A stretch of DNA of 64,000 nt from Owenia fusiformis. Taxonomy: Eukaryota; Annelida; Polychaeta; Sabellida; Oweniidae. Below, piece after piece: positions 1-12,569 of this stretch. The notes under the pieces are model-generated. The model was not told the origin of the DNA. It was given only the letters and a program-made list of their open reading frames with translations, and did no database searches. Every line of letters starts with the position of its first letter. The first letter of the stretch is position 1. The stretch lies in assembly GCA_903813345.2 (NCBI GenBank), contig CAIIXF020000004.1:23685985-23749984 (forward strand). Reading direction: 5' to 3'. The translations under genes were made by a program, and so were the position numbers.

Positions 1-140
1 TATAGCCCAAGGTCAATATCATATTTTATATAACCTAACAACCTAATTATTCCATAAAACCTCCCTCTAAAATGCTAAATTTGAATAATGCAAATAACCG
101 CGAAAAAATAACCGCGAAACCAAAAATAGGTTAGTATGCT

Positions 141-255
141 CCAATACGATTTTTCCCGGGGACAATACGATTTTTTCATGTAATACGCTCTAATACGATT
201 TTTTTTCCCGGGGACAATACGGTTTTCCTTGTAATATGATTCAATACGATTTTTA
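141..255. repeat. Short tandem repeat, about 50 bp x 2.2
   Basis: Units beginning with AATACGATTTTT start at about 141, 190 and 241, and the first two contain CCCGGGGACAATACG. The period is about 50 bp. No gene is associated with it. Confidence 0.75.
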
Positions 256-1675
256 TTCCTTCATATTTCCCTGGGAAAACAGTAGTATTTTGGAATAACA
301 AAATTTATTCCATAGTTAGCATGATATTCGGTGTTTAAGCCATGACATACGGCGACGTATGCTATGAATTAAGGATTTTTGCTACTTCAGACTCAAAAAG
401 AGGCTAAGTGTCAACATCACCGGATCGTTTGGAAAATTCGAATTAAATCACTTAATTTCCCACGATTCTGATGATGACTTTAACTATGGAATAAAAAGAA
501 CATCCTCTATTTATTTATTACATAATACATATTCAAATATTGCATTTTAACATGTTTCATTCGCTATCCTTTGCTGACTCTTTAAAACAAAAACCATCCT
601 TGCTAACCTAGGATGGTTACACTAGTCAAAATTGCTAGATATTAATTATGAAACGTATTCTTTAAGATCTGGTAATTGGATCATTTCGTTTCATCCGTTG
701 TCAAGATCTTTATCTATAAATACCAGAATATTCGTCATGTAATGCAATCTAGCACATATTAAATATAAATGACGGGATGTTATTAAATTATATCTTATGA
801 TTTCTCTAAATATTATCACCTTATTTCTTTATTAATTACATCATCGGCATTACATAGCCGTAGAGAAATGTCATATTGTTCCTCGAAATAAACCCAATAT
901 TCAATCCCTCGAAGTAAATATCCTTTTTTTATTCAATTGGACGTTTGTGATATCTATAAATAACATATAGTGATCTTTATTAAACTTCCCAAAGGCAATA
1001 TACTTGTAAATCACATTAATATAAATACAAATGTTATTTAATTATATATTTTATATCTATAAATATCGTCACATTCTTTCTTTAACTTTATATAGGCAAT
1101 ACATAGCACGTTAATAAAAAGCGAATTGTTATGTAATTACATGTTATGATATCTTTAAATACCACGGCGTTCTTTATTTAACAGCATATTAAGGGAGTGA
1201 ATAGAGCATAAAATGTAAGATATTGTTACGTGCTACTTTAAATAATGGAACAAATGGGATTGCTTTCCAATAAACTTATAGAGGTTATCATGGTGTTAAG
1301 AAAGGATCGAGAAAGTGTTGGAATCACTCCACAGCAAGTGTTCCCAAGAATATTGGTAACTTTTCTATTTTCCCTAGAACACTTACTGTTAAAAAGCCAG
1401 AGTACTGTATAGTAGTAGTGAGAACTTCATGGAACTTTTGGTACATTCACATATACATTTTAGATCCAGACTTCGAAATCATGAAAAAAAATTCTAAATT
1501 AATATAACATAGTTAGTTAATCTTTACTTTTATCCTCTCACATGCCAAGCACCAGTTACCCAATGTGAAAATTAGAAAAGTTACCAATTTGAACGATTTC
1601 GTGTTTTATTGGTTTGAGAGCTGCGATACACTACCCAAAATAAATTTGACAATTAGAGTTTTTCATCGGATATCA
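256..1675. other. Intergenic, no gene seen
   Basis: AT-rich sequence with no long reading frame, tRNA-like arm or clear repeat. Short ORFs here have no coding character. Confidence 0.6.
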
Positions 1676-1680
1676 AAGCC

Positions 1681-1989
1681 CAGGGGCGGATCCAGGAACC
1701 AACAAGGGGGGGGGGCCCAAATTTCAGGTCAGAGAAAAAAATTTTGGGCCCCTAAAATCCAAAAGTGGGCCCAAATTTTGAAATTTTGAGGCCCATTTTC
1801 TTCAAAATTTGGCCTGAAATTAAAAAATAAGGCCTTCAAAGGCCCAGTAATGACCAAAAAGGCCCACTTTTTGGGGCCTGAAGGCCTTGTTTGGCCCAAA
1901 AAATTTTTTGGGCCCAATTTTTTTTTTCTGGGCCCACCCAAGGGGGGGGGGCCGGGCCCCCAGCCCCCCCCCCCCCTAATCCGCCAGTG
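1681..1989 (+). mobile_element. hAT5-like MITE, family A copy 1
   Basis: Starts CAGGGGCGGATCC and ends AATCCGCCAGTG, flanked by the 5-bp direct repeat AAGCC (1676-1680 and 1990-1994). The interior is built of GGCCCAAATTTT-type blocks and G/C homopolymers and encodes nothing. Three relatives lie at 37264, 50784 and 57728. CAG-type termini with a 5-bp TSD fit the hAT5 subgroup; that assignment is from established family knowledge and was not searched. Confidence 0.85.
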
Positions 1990-1994
1990 AAGCC

Positions 1995-2885
1995 TGACGA
2001 TGTCTGTATCTAATTGTGTTCCTTATATACGAAGGCCGTAGCTTCACAAAATCAACATTCAAAATCTTCATGGTACTGTTTATCCCTATATTTCATACTG
2101 CATTTTTCTTTCGGATTTGGAAGCTACGACCGTCGCACGGTTGCCGTACGTAGGTCAAATGTGACTCGGTCGTTAATTACAATGGTTAAGTTTGGAAACG
2201 ACTTACTGATTCTTTTAAATTGCCAAACATGAATATGGCTTGCTAGGTGATTCAAAAGGGACTTTCACATGTCAAACTTACGATGTGGAGTGTAAAATGA
2301 AGAGAAATGAATATAGTAATGGCATGTTGTCAAAACTCAATTGTATAGAAATACCAGAAATAATTTACTGTAATCGGAATTAGAAAAGAAAAATATATCG
2401 ATAAATTGTTCTAGAGACAAGCTGCAAATAAAAGGTTAGAGTGACCGTGTCAGAAATGTGCTATAGAATGAGATTTTTATCGGTTTACATATGAGAGAGA
2501 TTTCGCCAATACGTGAAAGCACATCAGTTTAATATGTTGATGCGTATAGCCATTCGTTATGCGTAAAAGTGAATTGAAATTTGGCGTTTCGCAAAAAGAT
2601 ATATATAGATGCATATAAAGATGTTTATTATATCATTGCTAGAAATTGTGTGATTTGATTGGTCGAGTCAGTACCATGTGATCAAAAATACCATAACGTA
2701 TTTCACAGCTCCCTCAATTTTAGGATAATGAAAGACGTATTGCCCGGCGTATTGCCCGCCCGGGAATTCTGACAACTACACTGGACGAAAATAAAGTGTA
2801 CAATTCAATGATACTTGTACGTAATTATGTTCACTTATGGATTAATGATATATTATAGGGGATGTCTAGCAATGATATAATAAAA
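1995..2885. other. Intergenic, no gene seen
   Basis: Unique-looking AT-rich DNA. A roughly 45-bp stretch at 2247-2290 (GTGATTCAAAAGGGACT) resembles 17351-17395, which suggests an old dispersed repeat. No coding signal. Confidence 0.5.
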
Positions 2886-3038
2886 CAAATATTTCATTCT
2901 ATGTTCGGGCAATACCTGTTGCACTTTCAATGATTTTTGCATCATGTATTTCCCTCGCCCTACGGGCTGCGGGCAATACATACCGCAAAAATCATTGAAA
3001 GATGAACAGGTATTGCCCTCCATAGAATGAAATATTTG
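2886..3038. repeat. Palindromic hairpin (MITE-like)
   Basis: Two arms of about 55 bp form an inverted repeat. The left arm begins CAAATATTTCATTCTATG and the right arm ends CATAGAATGAAATATTTG. Both contain the GGGCAATACCTGTT motif in opposite orientation. The central loop is GC-rich (CCCTCGCCCTACGGG). Target duplication not resolved. Confidence 0.8.
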
Positions 3039-3187
3039 CTTAATATTTCATCGATCTTCACCGAGAATGAATTATTTCTCCCTCCGAATTCCTTGTTCAT
3101 AAGGTAGATTAGACTTTATGTCAAATATCTCTATGATTCTCATCCAATATTGTCTAAACGGGATAAGTATTCCCTCACTTATGAACA

Positions 3188-3322
3188 ACATTTCATAAGT
3201 GATGGTTCCTTATAATTGGACAGAGCTGCGCAACAAATGATGACGTAGTTCACAGCCATAATAAAATCCGTTATAAACATACGGGATTTATAAACGCGTT
3301 GCGAAATCTCTCTATTAATTTT
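3188..3322 (+). repeat. Dispersed repeat, partial copy (partner at 42.3-42.8 kb)
   Basis: The stretch from ACATTTCATAAGTGATGG through GCAACAAATGATGACGTA to GTTGCGAAATCTCTCTC matches, in reverse complement, the outer parts of the foldback at 42289-42845. The two are diverged but colinear. No coding content. Confidence 0.65.
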
Positions 3323-3589
3323 TCCAGTTTGACTTAAGTATGAAGGGCAATAAATATACATATGGTACACATAGTCTAAGAAAAGCCAATACTCTTTGAC
3401 ATAAAAATGTCTTTACTAATACATAACGGTGCGTTCAGTCCCAAATAACAAGCAAATTCAAGTCTCCGAGTCCAACAGAGGTAGGAAAATATCTAATAAG
3501 AATGTTAATTATTCTATAATTTGTACAGTATTATGTCAATTATATATAATTATTAAAGACATGTCATGTTTGAAAATGTGTTAAGAAGA

Positions 3590-3803
3590 GAGGTTGAGCT
3601 ACACGTTTTGAAGAGATTTTGCACGTGAACGTGTAGAATCATGACCCCGGGGATTAGTGTGACCCCCTCTACTGACCAATAAAAACGACATTCCCTAAAC
3701 CGTTATATTCAATTAGGCACTGGTATTTAATAACTGAAGAACTAATCCCCAGAATTCTACGTGTTCACATACACATCTTTTTAGAAACGTGTATCTTAAC
3801 CTC
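3590..3803. repeat. Hairpin repeat flanked by direct repeats
   Basis: Imperfect inverted repeat. The left arm is GAGGTTGAGCTACACG and onwards, and the right arm ends CGTGTATCTTAACCTC. Inner arms carry CCCCGGGGATTAGT against ACTAATCCCCAG. A near-identical 33-bp segment (ATTTGTACAG to TATATATAAT) stands on both sides at 3518-3550 and 3854-3886, so the hairpin may sit inside a longer duplicated or transposed unit. Confidence 0.7.
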
Positions 3804-4411
3804 GAAAATATATCACGGGAACTAAACGGCAACAACATAAGTAATATTGGATGATTTGTACAGCATTGCGTCAATTATATATAATAACAGAAAATGATTA
3901 GTGTCATTTGTGATTACTTAAATTGCCAGAAATTAGGCTTTTTTAGAATAGGGATGTAGCGTGAAAGTATGCTGTCAAGTATATCATACCAATGTATTCC
4001 ATCAGTCAGAAATACCACCCCATGCAGTCAGATCGACTAAAATTACATTCGTATGATGTCAGACTCAACATTCACCAGGAAACTTGAAATAATTTGTCAC
4101 CCATGAAGCAAATTGATTTTTACAGCTTAATAAATGGTGAATGACAGTCAAATTAAGTTTTATAAGTATGAGAATAGCATGATGTTTTGATATCTCGAGG
4201 TAACGTCGTTTGAAAAGTGATGGCGGTGATTGAAAAAACGATGTAAAGATAAAACTGCAATGAAATATTCTTTAAAAAATATACGTCACATATCGAATTT
4301 TCCGAAACACTAAAAAACATGTATATGTATAATTTGTAAGACCTGCAAGTCCGATTTCCCCTGGTAGCATTAACATTGGTCTCGTAATATCTGAAATGCA
4401 ACTAATATTCG

Positions 4412-4520
4412 AACTTATGATCGGACATTAGTATGAGTGTTACTTTAGTACCTTGAAGTACACATGCTTATGTCCGATCATAAGTATGATCAGAAAGGTG
4501 TGATCGGATCAGAAAGGTGT
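4412..4520. repeat. Small hairpin plus 19-bp tandem duplication
   Basis: AACTTATGATCGGACA (4412-4427) is inverted as TGTCCGATCATAAGT (4471-4485). It is followed by two copies of GATCAGAAAGGTGT at 4488 and 4507. Confidence 0.7.
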
Positions 4521-7407
4521 GAAAAGCACAATCAGATAATCAAAGGCATCCATCTCGTGATTGCAAAACATCAATCATTGAGTTTGCCTTCGAAGAAGAT
4601 TCTTGTTTTTCTAATATCCTCAAAATTGATTAATGGCCTACCATAAATCATGTAGTTCTATCAAAGTAGATGAAATATGCTATGATCGCTGTTTATTTTG
4701 CATAAATGCCCCATTGGCCTTATTCATTAAGCAGTTTATATGTAAACGAAGGATGATTAAATAACATATCGTGGCATTTTGACATTGGTTATGAAAACGT
4801 CTGACTTTGACAGATTTACATTTATATCTAATATAGCGTTATTTCTGACATTGACCATTTTAAGTTTCGGAAATGTCAAACTTTGACGGATCCATTTAAG
4901 CATTCAATAGGGGGGCCCTCAATAGGATACATTTTGACACGGACAATTCTCAGGTTGTAACCAGCCCGTCCCTTGTACTTGACATCATTTGAGTCCCTGT
5001 ATGTGTACCATCTACATCCATTGTCCGACCAAAATGATGTCCCATTTTAACAGATTTGATTGTTCCATTTATCTTGTTTGCCCTCACATCATCGACACCG
5101 TTCTCGTCTGCAAAATCACTTCGATCTATTCACTGCATAAAATAACGAATATTGCTTGCAAATAACGAGCAATTCTAGTGGTTATTTGCTTCAAATTGCA
5201 TGTTATAACCAGTAATCATCACTGACAGAACGCAGACAATAACTGCATATATGGAACACACATATATGCAGCTGCATATAACAAACATCCACGGAGAATA
5301 CTGACTGCATATACGGGTACTGTCACTGAGTATATTTGCTTATATTCAGACATACTTTGCATATTTGCTGTTTACTTGTGATTATATGCAGCGCTGAAAC
5401 TGCATATACCTACTTATTTGGGATAGACAAATATAAGCAGTTGAGTATACTAGATAATATAAAAATTAAAACTGATTATATTTGCATATGATCTGCATAT
5501 ATGCCACTTTTCATGAGTATTTCTGCATATTTTGATATAAGTAATATGCAGCATGTGAGTATATTGAGACATGCACAAGAATATAAACTAACTACATTAG
5601 CATATATAGAGTCAAGATCGGTATATTTGACATATTCTTGCTTATTTAGGAGGACTGGTAGACGCTGTTTTGTGAATTGGGCATAAACATCTGTTAATGT
5701 AAATTCCTATTTATGAGCATTTGAGTGTTGTAGCTATAGGTTTGGTTTACTGTACTTGTTTTTTGGGGTAAGCGATTTGAAAAAAAATGCACATAAACAG
5801 CTTTTACGTTTTTATAATTTATTTTAAATTTCTTTAGATTTCTATGTACAGAGTAGGCCAATGAGACGACCTCTATAAGTAATAACTTCAAATAGTATAC
5901 ATGTCATGATATAGGGAGAAAATCATTGTTACAACTTATTAGCCCCGTGAAATAATATCGCTTGATGATGGGAATGTTTTGATCCACCTTTCATATCGCT
6001 TGATACATATATAGACATATTTACATTGCACTGTAATTATATTTCTTCCTTTAAATGATACATAATTATTGTAGGCAAAAATATGAATGCCTATTTCAAA
6101 TCATTGAAAATTATATTCTCTCTCGAATGATAAGCCTAATAATGATTTTACTTTTAAATGGATTATTTACTCATTATGTTTTGGCCAAACCTGTATACTG
6201 CTAAACGAATATATTTACATTGCATTGTACATGATGTAACATTATATTTCTATCTTTAAAATGGTGCGAACTAATGCTCCAAATCAATGTACGCATATTG
6301 CTCAATCTTGAAAACTGTGTTTTTTGTAGCAAGATATGGCCTGTCTTCCGGTAGCAAATTCTCGTACGATATCGAATTCTGCTTTCTCCATTCAAACTCC
6401 TTTCTTCTTCATCCTAGTGTCTTCTACACGTTTCTCAATATCTATGTAAATTCAGCTATCACATGAATTCTATTTTGCGGGAAATTTGACACTGCACACA
6501 AAGACACTGCTCTGAAGACACTTCTCTGAAGATACAAAGACACTGCTGTGTATTTTATTCAATGATACAAAGACATTAGTTTATAGCATACTGTTCAGCC
6601 ATACAGTACCATGGACCTTCCAAGACAATCAATTTATTAAATTATCAAGATCAATGCCAAATCTTATGTTTACAACAATTTGCCAGGTGTCTTTATTGTG
6701 TTTTTTTTCATTATCAAACTCAATCATCTATCCATTAAGGGAAATAAAAAGCAAGCTAAAGTTTCACTTACGAGAGGCTTCGTCGTGTTCCTGGGTCTGG
6801 CGTGGAGCAAATGGCTGACTGGCTAAATTGCGACATGGGCTTCTAATCAAAAGCCCATGATTGCGCCAATGTGTAGACATTCTCACAGTATGGCTTTATG
6901 ATTATTTACTACTCAACAGACATTGGTCATTTGGCAAACTTAATGTTTCCCTGTCAACCATAAAACCATAAAATACTAAATTTTGCGACATTTTGCTGCT
7001 ATTGAACAGTCATAATGCTGTTTTGATGAACCCATGATTTGACATCTCTAATAAGTAATCTAAACATAAACAATTACTAATTACCTGACACAATTGCACA
7101 TAGGGGCCGGATGTTTGGAGAAGCACCTTGATAGTTGAAACCAGGAATTGTTTTGAATGGTATTTGTGATTTGTATAGAATTACCTTTTCATTCTTAGCA
7201 TTCAAAATACAAACTAATAATTCACTTTTTGATGTATTCAGTTTTAATTCAAATAACAAGCTTATTCATAGTAAATCTGAATGACATTCTGATGATTTAA
7301 GAATTGTATTAGCTTGCGTCAAGATCCTTGACCCCCTCCCGACATAATACATGCATCTCTTTAATAATCTGCAATCAAGAGATTGATAGACATAATTTAA
7401 TCAGATA
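4521..7407. other. Intergenic; TGCATAT-rich stretch 5160-5660
   Basis: No gene seen. Between about 5160 and 5660 the motifs TGCATAT, ATATGCAG and GAGTATATTTGC recur many times in both orientations without a fixed period. A similar composition recurs at 9660-9870. This looks like a degenerate simple repeat. The rest is unremarkable AT-rich DNA. Confidence 0.5.
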
Positions 7408-7593
7408 ATGGCTTATCTAGTTGTAAAATATTTGTTCGGACCCTTATTTTATATTTGTGTAGGCCTTGGTGTATATTATCTATATGGGGATTCAGCAGGG
7501 GATTATTGGGTCAAATGTATTTTCCTCCCTTATGTCTGGGTCACATTTGCCGCGATTCATCGGCCGCTGATTGAGTATTTTGTTCCAAACTGA
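7408..7593 (+). CDS. Possible small membrane peptide, 61 aa (unrecognised)
   Basis: An ATG-initiated 61-codon frame. Residues 4-26 are strongly hydrophobic and aromatic (two short membrane-like segments around YLFGPLFYICVGLGVYYLY and CIFLPYVWVTFAAI), joined by a short polar turn GDSAGDYW and followed by a polar tail ending EYFVPN. The hydrophobic pattern and single stop are compatible with a micropeptide or a single-exon small integral membrane protein. I recognise no family, and no promoter or splice signals stand out. An ORF of this length is expected by chance in this much DNA, so function is unproven. Confidence 0.22.
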   Translation: MAYLVVKYLFGPLFYICVGLGVYYLYGDSAGDYWVKCIFLPYVWVTFAAIHRPLIEYFVPN

Positions 7594-9892
7594 AATATGG
7601 GTTGCAATCAAATGTTTCGAAAGCCATTCACCATGATTTAAGTAAAACATATTATTAAAGCTCTTTTTTAGACATTCAATCAATTTAAATCAATCAAGTT
7701 TGAATGCGATTGCATACATGTATTTGCAGATGTAGTGTATTTTACTCACATTTTCACATAATAAGAGCTGTCATTTGACATGTAATACTGAGTTTTCAAT
7801 ATTTTGATACAATTGTTTATTATTTTGCGATAATTAAAGCTTTAATCGGGGATAGAGATTTCGACAAAGTACACGTACATTTAGTATTACAAGTCAAAAA
7901 CCTTTTTTACTTTACATCATAATCCCGGGATCATAATTTACTAGGAACCCAGATGCTAGAGGAAGCAGAAGATAAACTCACATCAAATACGCTAAATGAA
8001 ATTATTGAAAATATAATTGGTATTTAAATTCTCAATATTTTATATCAACAAATGCCTTGATCTCAGATATTACTTTCCCATGGATTTAAAAATCATCCCA
8101 GAACTAATTATAGGTAACACCATTGTGCACAAGCCGTCTGATTGCATTACTCGCTAAAATAACATCCTTAGAAGTGAACAATCCAAACATCTGATAATAA
8201 TATAGCTAAAGTCCCCCCTCCCGGTATCCATGCCCAACTTGTTCAGTTGTATCCTTAAAATGTTTGCATTCCTTCAGAGATAATCGGTTAATTTCTGAAT
8301 TTAAAAGAAATTTAATTATACAATGTAGCACGGGGATTGAGAAAAACTGGCTATAGAAATTAATCCATTTAACTATATCAAACGGATTAATATCAGTGAG
8401 AACTTAACTCATTTGCAAGAATTGAATAATTAGGGATTAAAGTTTTGTGAATGTATTTGGGAATGGAAAACAAAGCAAGGTCCAATTCAAAATAGAAACA
8501 AGGGTATCTCTGATCAGGTTTTGTCTCTTCATTCTCATATAATCAAGTTATCAAAAAATGATATTTTGATTCACAAAACTGCACCGAAACATTGAAAAGT
8601 ACACGAAGGCAACCGCATTTGCAATCTATAGTTCTCCAAAAGCAGGGTTATTAAAAGCCAGTTTCAAACTGAAGTTAAAAAGCCGGTTTTTGAAACCCAG
8701 TTCCTAAAATTCAAACTAGAATACTCTCTTTCTTTTCTATTTAAACTTAAATCAATTTATTATAAACAAACTATTCCGGGCAAACTATGACCAAGTGCAT
8801 CGGGAATACAAAACTCCTGTAAATGAGTTGTATAAGACAATGAAATCAACGCTGATTGAAACATAAACACAATAAAATGATTTAATCTTCTTTCGATTCC
8901 ATTACCTGACATATTTTTTTCTAAATACCGGCTTTACCGGGAGGAATTTAACATGGGCTTTAATTCAAAGGCAAGAATCACTTATTAAGCGGATTAAAAG
9001 ATGTTTGACGTCGCTCCAGTGATTTATATTTTATGGTTCTGAATTGATGTGCAGATTTTAAATGCAATCGAAAACATGACCAAAAGAGTCTAGACTACCA
9101 TTTGCTTTGATCATGGGGAATGGAAAACAAAGCAGCGATTTGAAAAAGTAAACAATTGAATTCCTATGCATAATCCATGATTTAATACGAACGGTGCTAA
9201 CAGGTTGTTAAATTATAATACCTTCTCAGGAAGAATTAGGTTGCATTGACTCTAAAAGTAGAGATAACAAGTTCAGCGGTATAGCCAGCTTTCCGTCGGG
9301 GGGGGGGGGCGATCTCCATTAAAAACATGGGTTTGCACAAGTATTCTTTATTAGCAACTTATTGATAACTACAAGGAAGATCTCTCTTTTCCGGTGTGAC
9401 TTAAAAGGTGTCGAAAAATCACAATTATAGTAAAAATAGATTATTTCGAAATCCATCCTGTAGTCGCTTATTATACACAGGTAAAGTCATATTCATAAAG
9501 AACTACGGTACTTACATTCTTTAGTTGTGTTGTTTTATCATGCTTAATAGAAAAATACGCACAAATAGTCCGTTATTTATTTGTATGCTCAGTTATAAAA
9601 TGAGCAGAGCAACTTAGAAATAGCTTAATATAGTCAGAAAGAGGCAATTATAACGTGTGACTATATTGCACACTTACAGAGTATTGCGCTTGCATATATT
9701 TGAGTATTCTTAACTCCACGTATAATCAGTGCTTATTTGTGCTGTTCTACAAATAAAGAGGAGCAATACTTGAATATACAGAGTGTTCCATATATGCAGC
9801 GAGTATTGTCTCTGTACTGTCTCTGTTTATATGTGCTGAGTATTTTTGCTGATTACTGCACATTACAAGAGATTCTTACAAATAGACACTGC
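7594..9892. other. Intergenic, no gene seen
   Basis: AT-rich DNA with a G10 run near 9299 and a GAGTATT/TGCATAT-rich stretch at 9660-9870 like that at 5.2-5.6 kb. No coding evidence. Confidence 0.5.
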
Positions 9893-10362
9893 TTATAACA
9901 AAGCAATATTCTCTATTTCATATAGATTCCCGGATTTAGAACAGCGGCATTTGTTGCATGGATGTTCAGACCATGGTCTTCCGTTTGGTTCATGGTAATT
10001 ACCGTGTCCATCCCTACATCGAATGTCTTTGCAGCAAAAACTGTAGTTCATTCTTCTATCATTGAATCCAAAAACAAGCTTACATCTACATCCCGGTGGG
10101 CCAACTCTTTTTCCATCACGATATTCACAAGCCACTATCCCTCCATTTTTCAAACGTTTTGCTTTGCATTGTCTTGCGAATCTGACGACGTGCTTTTCCT
10201 TGCAACATAGTGGATGATTTTTACTTTTGTTGCACCAATATGTATTTGGTCAAATAATGCTGCTTCTGCATCTGAATTGTGTTATGCAGTTTCCAGACAA
10301 AGTAAGATTGACTCCCAAAAGCAGAATCAAGCGAATAACCAGAGGATAAACTTGATATCCAT
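9893..10362 (-). pseudogene. Cysteine-rich secreted (VWC-like) protein, broken frame
   Basis: Read on the minus strand, an ATG at 10362 opens a hydrophobic signal-like start (MDIKFILWLFA). After a one-base frame change this continues as LILLLGVNLTLSGNC, then a cysteine-rich chain. The same frame is interrupted by a TGA at 10253-10251. After it the chain runs open to 9893 with about 13 cysteines, including WC, two CC pairs, CRC, and a final block NGRPWSEHPCNKCRCS. That block looks like the end of a von Willebrand C / single-VWC domain. The pattern of signal peptide plus closely spaced Cys suggests a small secreted protein. One frame change and one stop argue for a pseudogene, but a missed intron or sequencing errors could also explain them. 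The family call is from motif pattern only. Confidence 0.5.
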
Positions 10363-10905
10363 CACGTTCAGTAACCTAAGTATAAAGTTAATATCATGAA
10401 TTCTAATTTTTTTTATAAATCACATCAGTTTGCTCATTTTATCCAACCTGATCAAACATAGTTGTGCATTGCAAAATCACGTTTTCATCATTTGTATTTA
10501 ATACTTGAGCCATTTCAGTATTAACCCACTGCAATTGTTGACGTGCCTCCCCAGTTCATTGCAGTTGATATCATAGACTGGCATTCAACAATGAACAAGC
10601 CCTCTTAGATGATTCTTAAGCACTGAAGGTATTAAAAACACAAATTTTATAAAATCATCATTATACATGCAACGTTAATATTTTAATTGAATAAAGGCAA
10701 TGTGCATTTGGATAAATCCCTGCTATAATCATTGCTGTAGACACCGGATTTATGATTAAATTGAGGAATTCGATGACTGGATCTAAATAAACACGCTTTA
10801 ATAATGAAATAGATTATAGTAAACACCAAAACGCGTTGTTAAACCAACTTATGAATGGCGGGTGAATACACTAAGGGGTCGTTATTAGCTGTGAGATCTT
10901 TTAGA
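10363..10905. other. Intergenic, no gene seen
   Basis: AT-rich sequence upstream of the cysteine-rich frame. No clear promoter elements. Confidence 0.5.
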
Positions 10906-10909
10906 TTAA

Positions 10910-11282
10910 AGGCAGAATCTGATCTATAGGGGGTGACAAAATTACAAGCAACATGTATAATTGACCTACCAATCTATTCCTTACAATATCAAATACAATA
11001 TCTCCCAAAAGATTCACAATATGTTATAAATTGGTGAAGTTATTAATGATTCAAAGTGCAAAAATGAGTGAAAAATGTTTAAATTCTCCCAAATAATAAG
11101 AATGGTAACCATTCTTATAGAAAAATAATACATTATTGTAAAAATCTTTAGTTTTCCTGGAATAAAGTATGCACTTTTCTGATTTTTAGAAAATAGACAT
11201 GACAAGGAATGACATGAGCCAAAAACATTCTAAAATTGAAAAAAAATTTTGTTTAGCCTGCTTGCTATATCTGATTCTCTCT
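10910..11282 (+). mobile_element. TTAA-target MITE, copy 1
   Basis: Flanked by TTAA at 10906-10909 and 11283-11286. Ends are AGGCAGAATCTGATCT and, inverted, AGATATAGCAAGC after AGAGAGAATCAG. A second copy of the same roughly 375-bp sequence lies inside the piggyBac intron at 37768-38151. Non-coding. The TTAA target is shared by the piggyBac and Kolobok superfamilies; the A/G-rich end, rather than CCC, leans to Kolobok-like, as inference. Confidence 0.78.
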
Positions 11283-11335
11283 TTAAGCCTTGAATGTAAT
11301 TTAATTGGTACATTTGACATATGAAACTACATGTA

Positions 11336-11964
11336 CAGGGTGTCAAAAAACAACGGCACCCCCCTCTTCAGCAAAAAGTACTTAATATTACATGGTGTGT
11401 CATATGTCATTTTAAAGACAATTTAATTTTGGAGTTACCTGAGAAATATCAGCTTTATATCATGTAAATTTACAGATTTACAGCTGAATCTTAGTAGTTG
11501 GTATGACCGCCAGTTTCTGCTCAAACAGCAGCTTATCTGGACGGATATGATTTCAATGAAAATTCAGATAAAGGTGTAGCATTGCATAATCCTCTAAGCA
11601 CTTTCCTCAAATTCTTCAGAAATACATCCTCACTGTATCTTTTTTCAAGAGGCTCTTCGTCCATCAGTTCCTATACCCTGTTTTTCAGAACTGAACCCAT
11701 ATGTTCAGTGCAGTTGAAATCTGAGCTAATTCTTTCATATTCCACTTTCTGAAGATTTGACCTTTAACCAGTAACAGAGCAGCGAATAAAGTACCAAAGT
11801 AGCAAACTTAAAAACAATGTAGCTTTTTTAATATAATGTTTTTATAAATGAAATTTGAGGAGTAACTCCAGAATTAAATTATCTTTCAAATGATGTATGA
11901 CACAATATGGAACATTCAGGACTTTTTGCTGTAGAGGGGGGTGCCGTTGTTTTTTGACACCCTG
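11336..11964. mobile_element. Mariner-type MITE with long inverted arms
   Basis: Bounded by TA dinucleotides (11334-11335, 11965-11966). Terminal inverted repeats begin CAGGGTGTCAAAAAACAACG and extend, with mismatches, for over 100 bp on each side. CAGGGTGTC after TA is a common Tc1/mariner terminus. The 629-bp interior shows no intact transposase. Confidence 0.82.
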
Positions 11965-12324
11965 TACATTCGCAATGAAAATAGTACATATCATAACATT
12001 ATTTTCTATGACATATCTTCATATCTAGACGTGGTTTGAAATAATTTTACACCAAAGAGTGTGGTTTGATATATTTATATTACAGGTTTTGAAGTAAACA
12101 CGATGCTTCAGGTGGATGACACAAATCGACTCTATTGATTCATTCTAAGATCAAGCACATCTGAGATCAAATAGAAAACTACTAATTCCAGCCTTTTCAT
12201 CATTGATGAAAGGAAAACTAATTGAATATATTCTTAGAAAGCATATACATACAAATAGTTTCCCTCAGCCAAACACTAGTAATTTTGTTTTGGACATTTA
12301 GACATTGTTCAATGTGTAAAAGGG

Positions 12325-12418
12325 AACAATCTGGATGCGTCCAATGAAAAAGCATTTGAAATTCACTGCCTAACAATCTGGATGCGTCCAATGAAAAAGC
12401 ATTTGAAATTCACTCCCT
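12325..12418 (+). repeat. Near-perfect 47-bp tandem duplication
   Basis: AACAATCTGGATGCGTCC and the following 29 bases occur twice in direct succession (12325 and 12372) with almost no change, so the duplication is recent. Confidence 0.9.
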
Positions 12419-12498
12419 TCAAATATCTATGCGATTTAATAAGTTTCCCATGTATATTGTAGGGATCTTTAACATTGATTCTGTTTTACCGATAACTA

Positions 12499-12565
12499 CA
12501 GGGTGTCCATAAGATTTATTTTACAAAGTCAATGCAAAGTGTAAAGAGATTGTAAGGACACTCTG
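12499..12565. mobile_element. Tiny mariner-terminus element, 67 bp
   Basis: TA, then CAGGGTGTCCATAAG, inverted as GTAAGGACACTCTG, then TA. It probably represents the two ends of a mariner-type element with the interior deleted. Confidence 0.6.
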
Positions 12566-12569
12566 TAGA

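Noticed and set aside
1565-1941. ORFs on both strands across the GGCCCAAATTTT region
   Set aside because: Low-complexity interior of a hAT5-like MITE that also lies at three other places.
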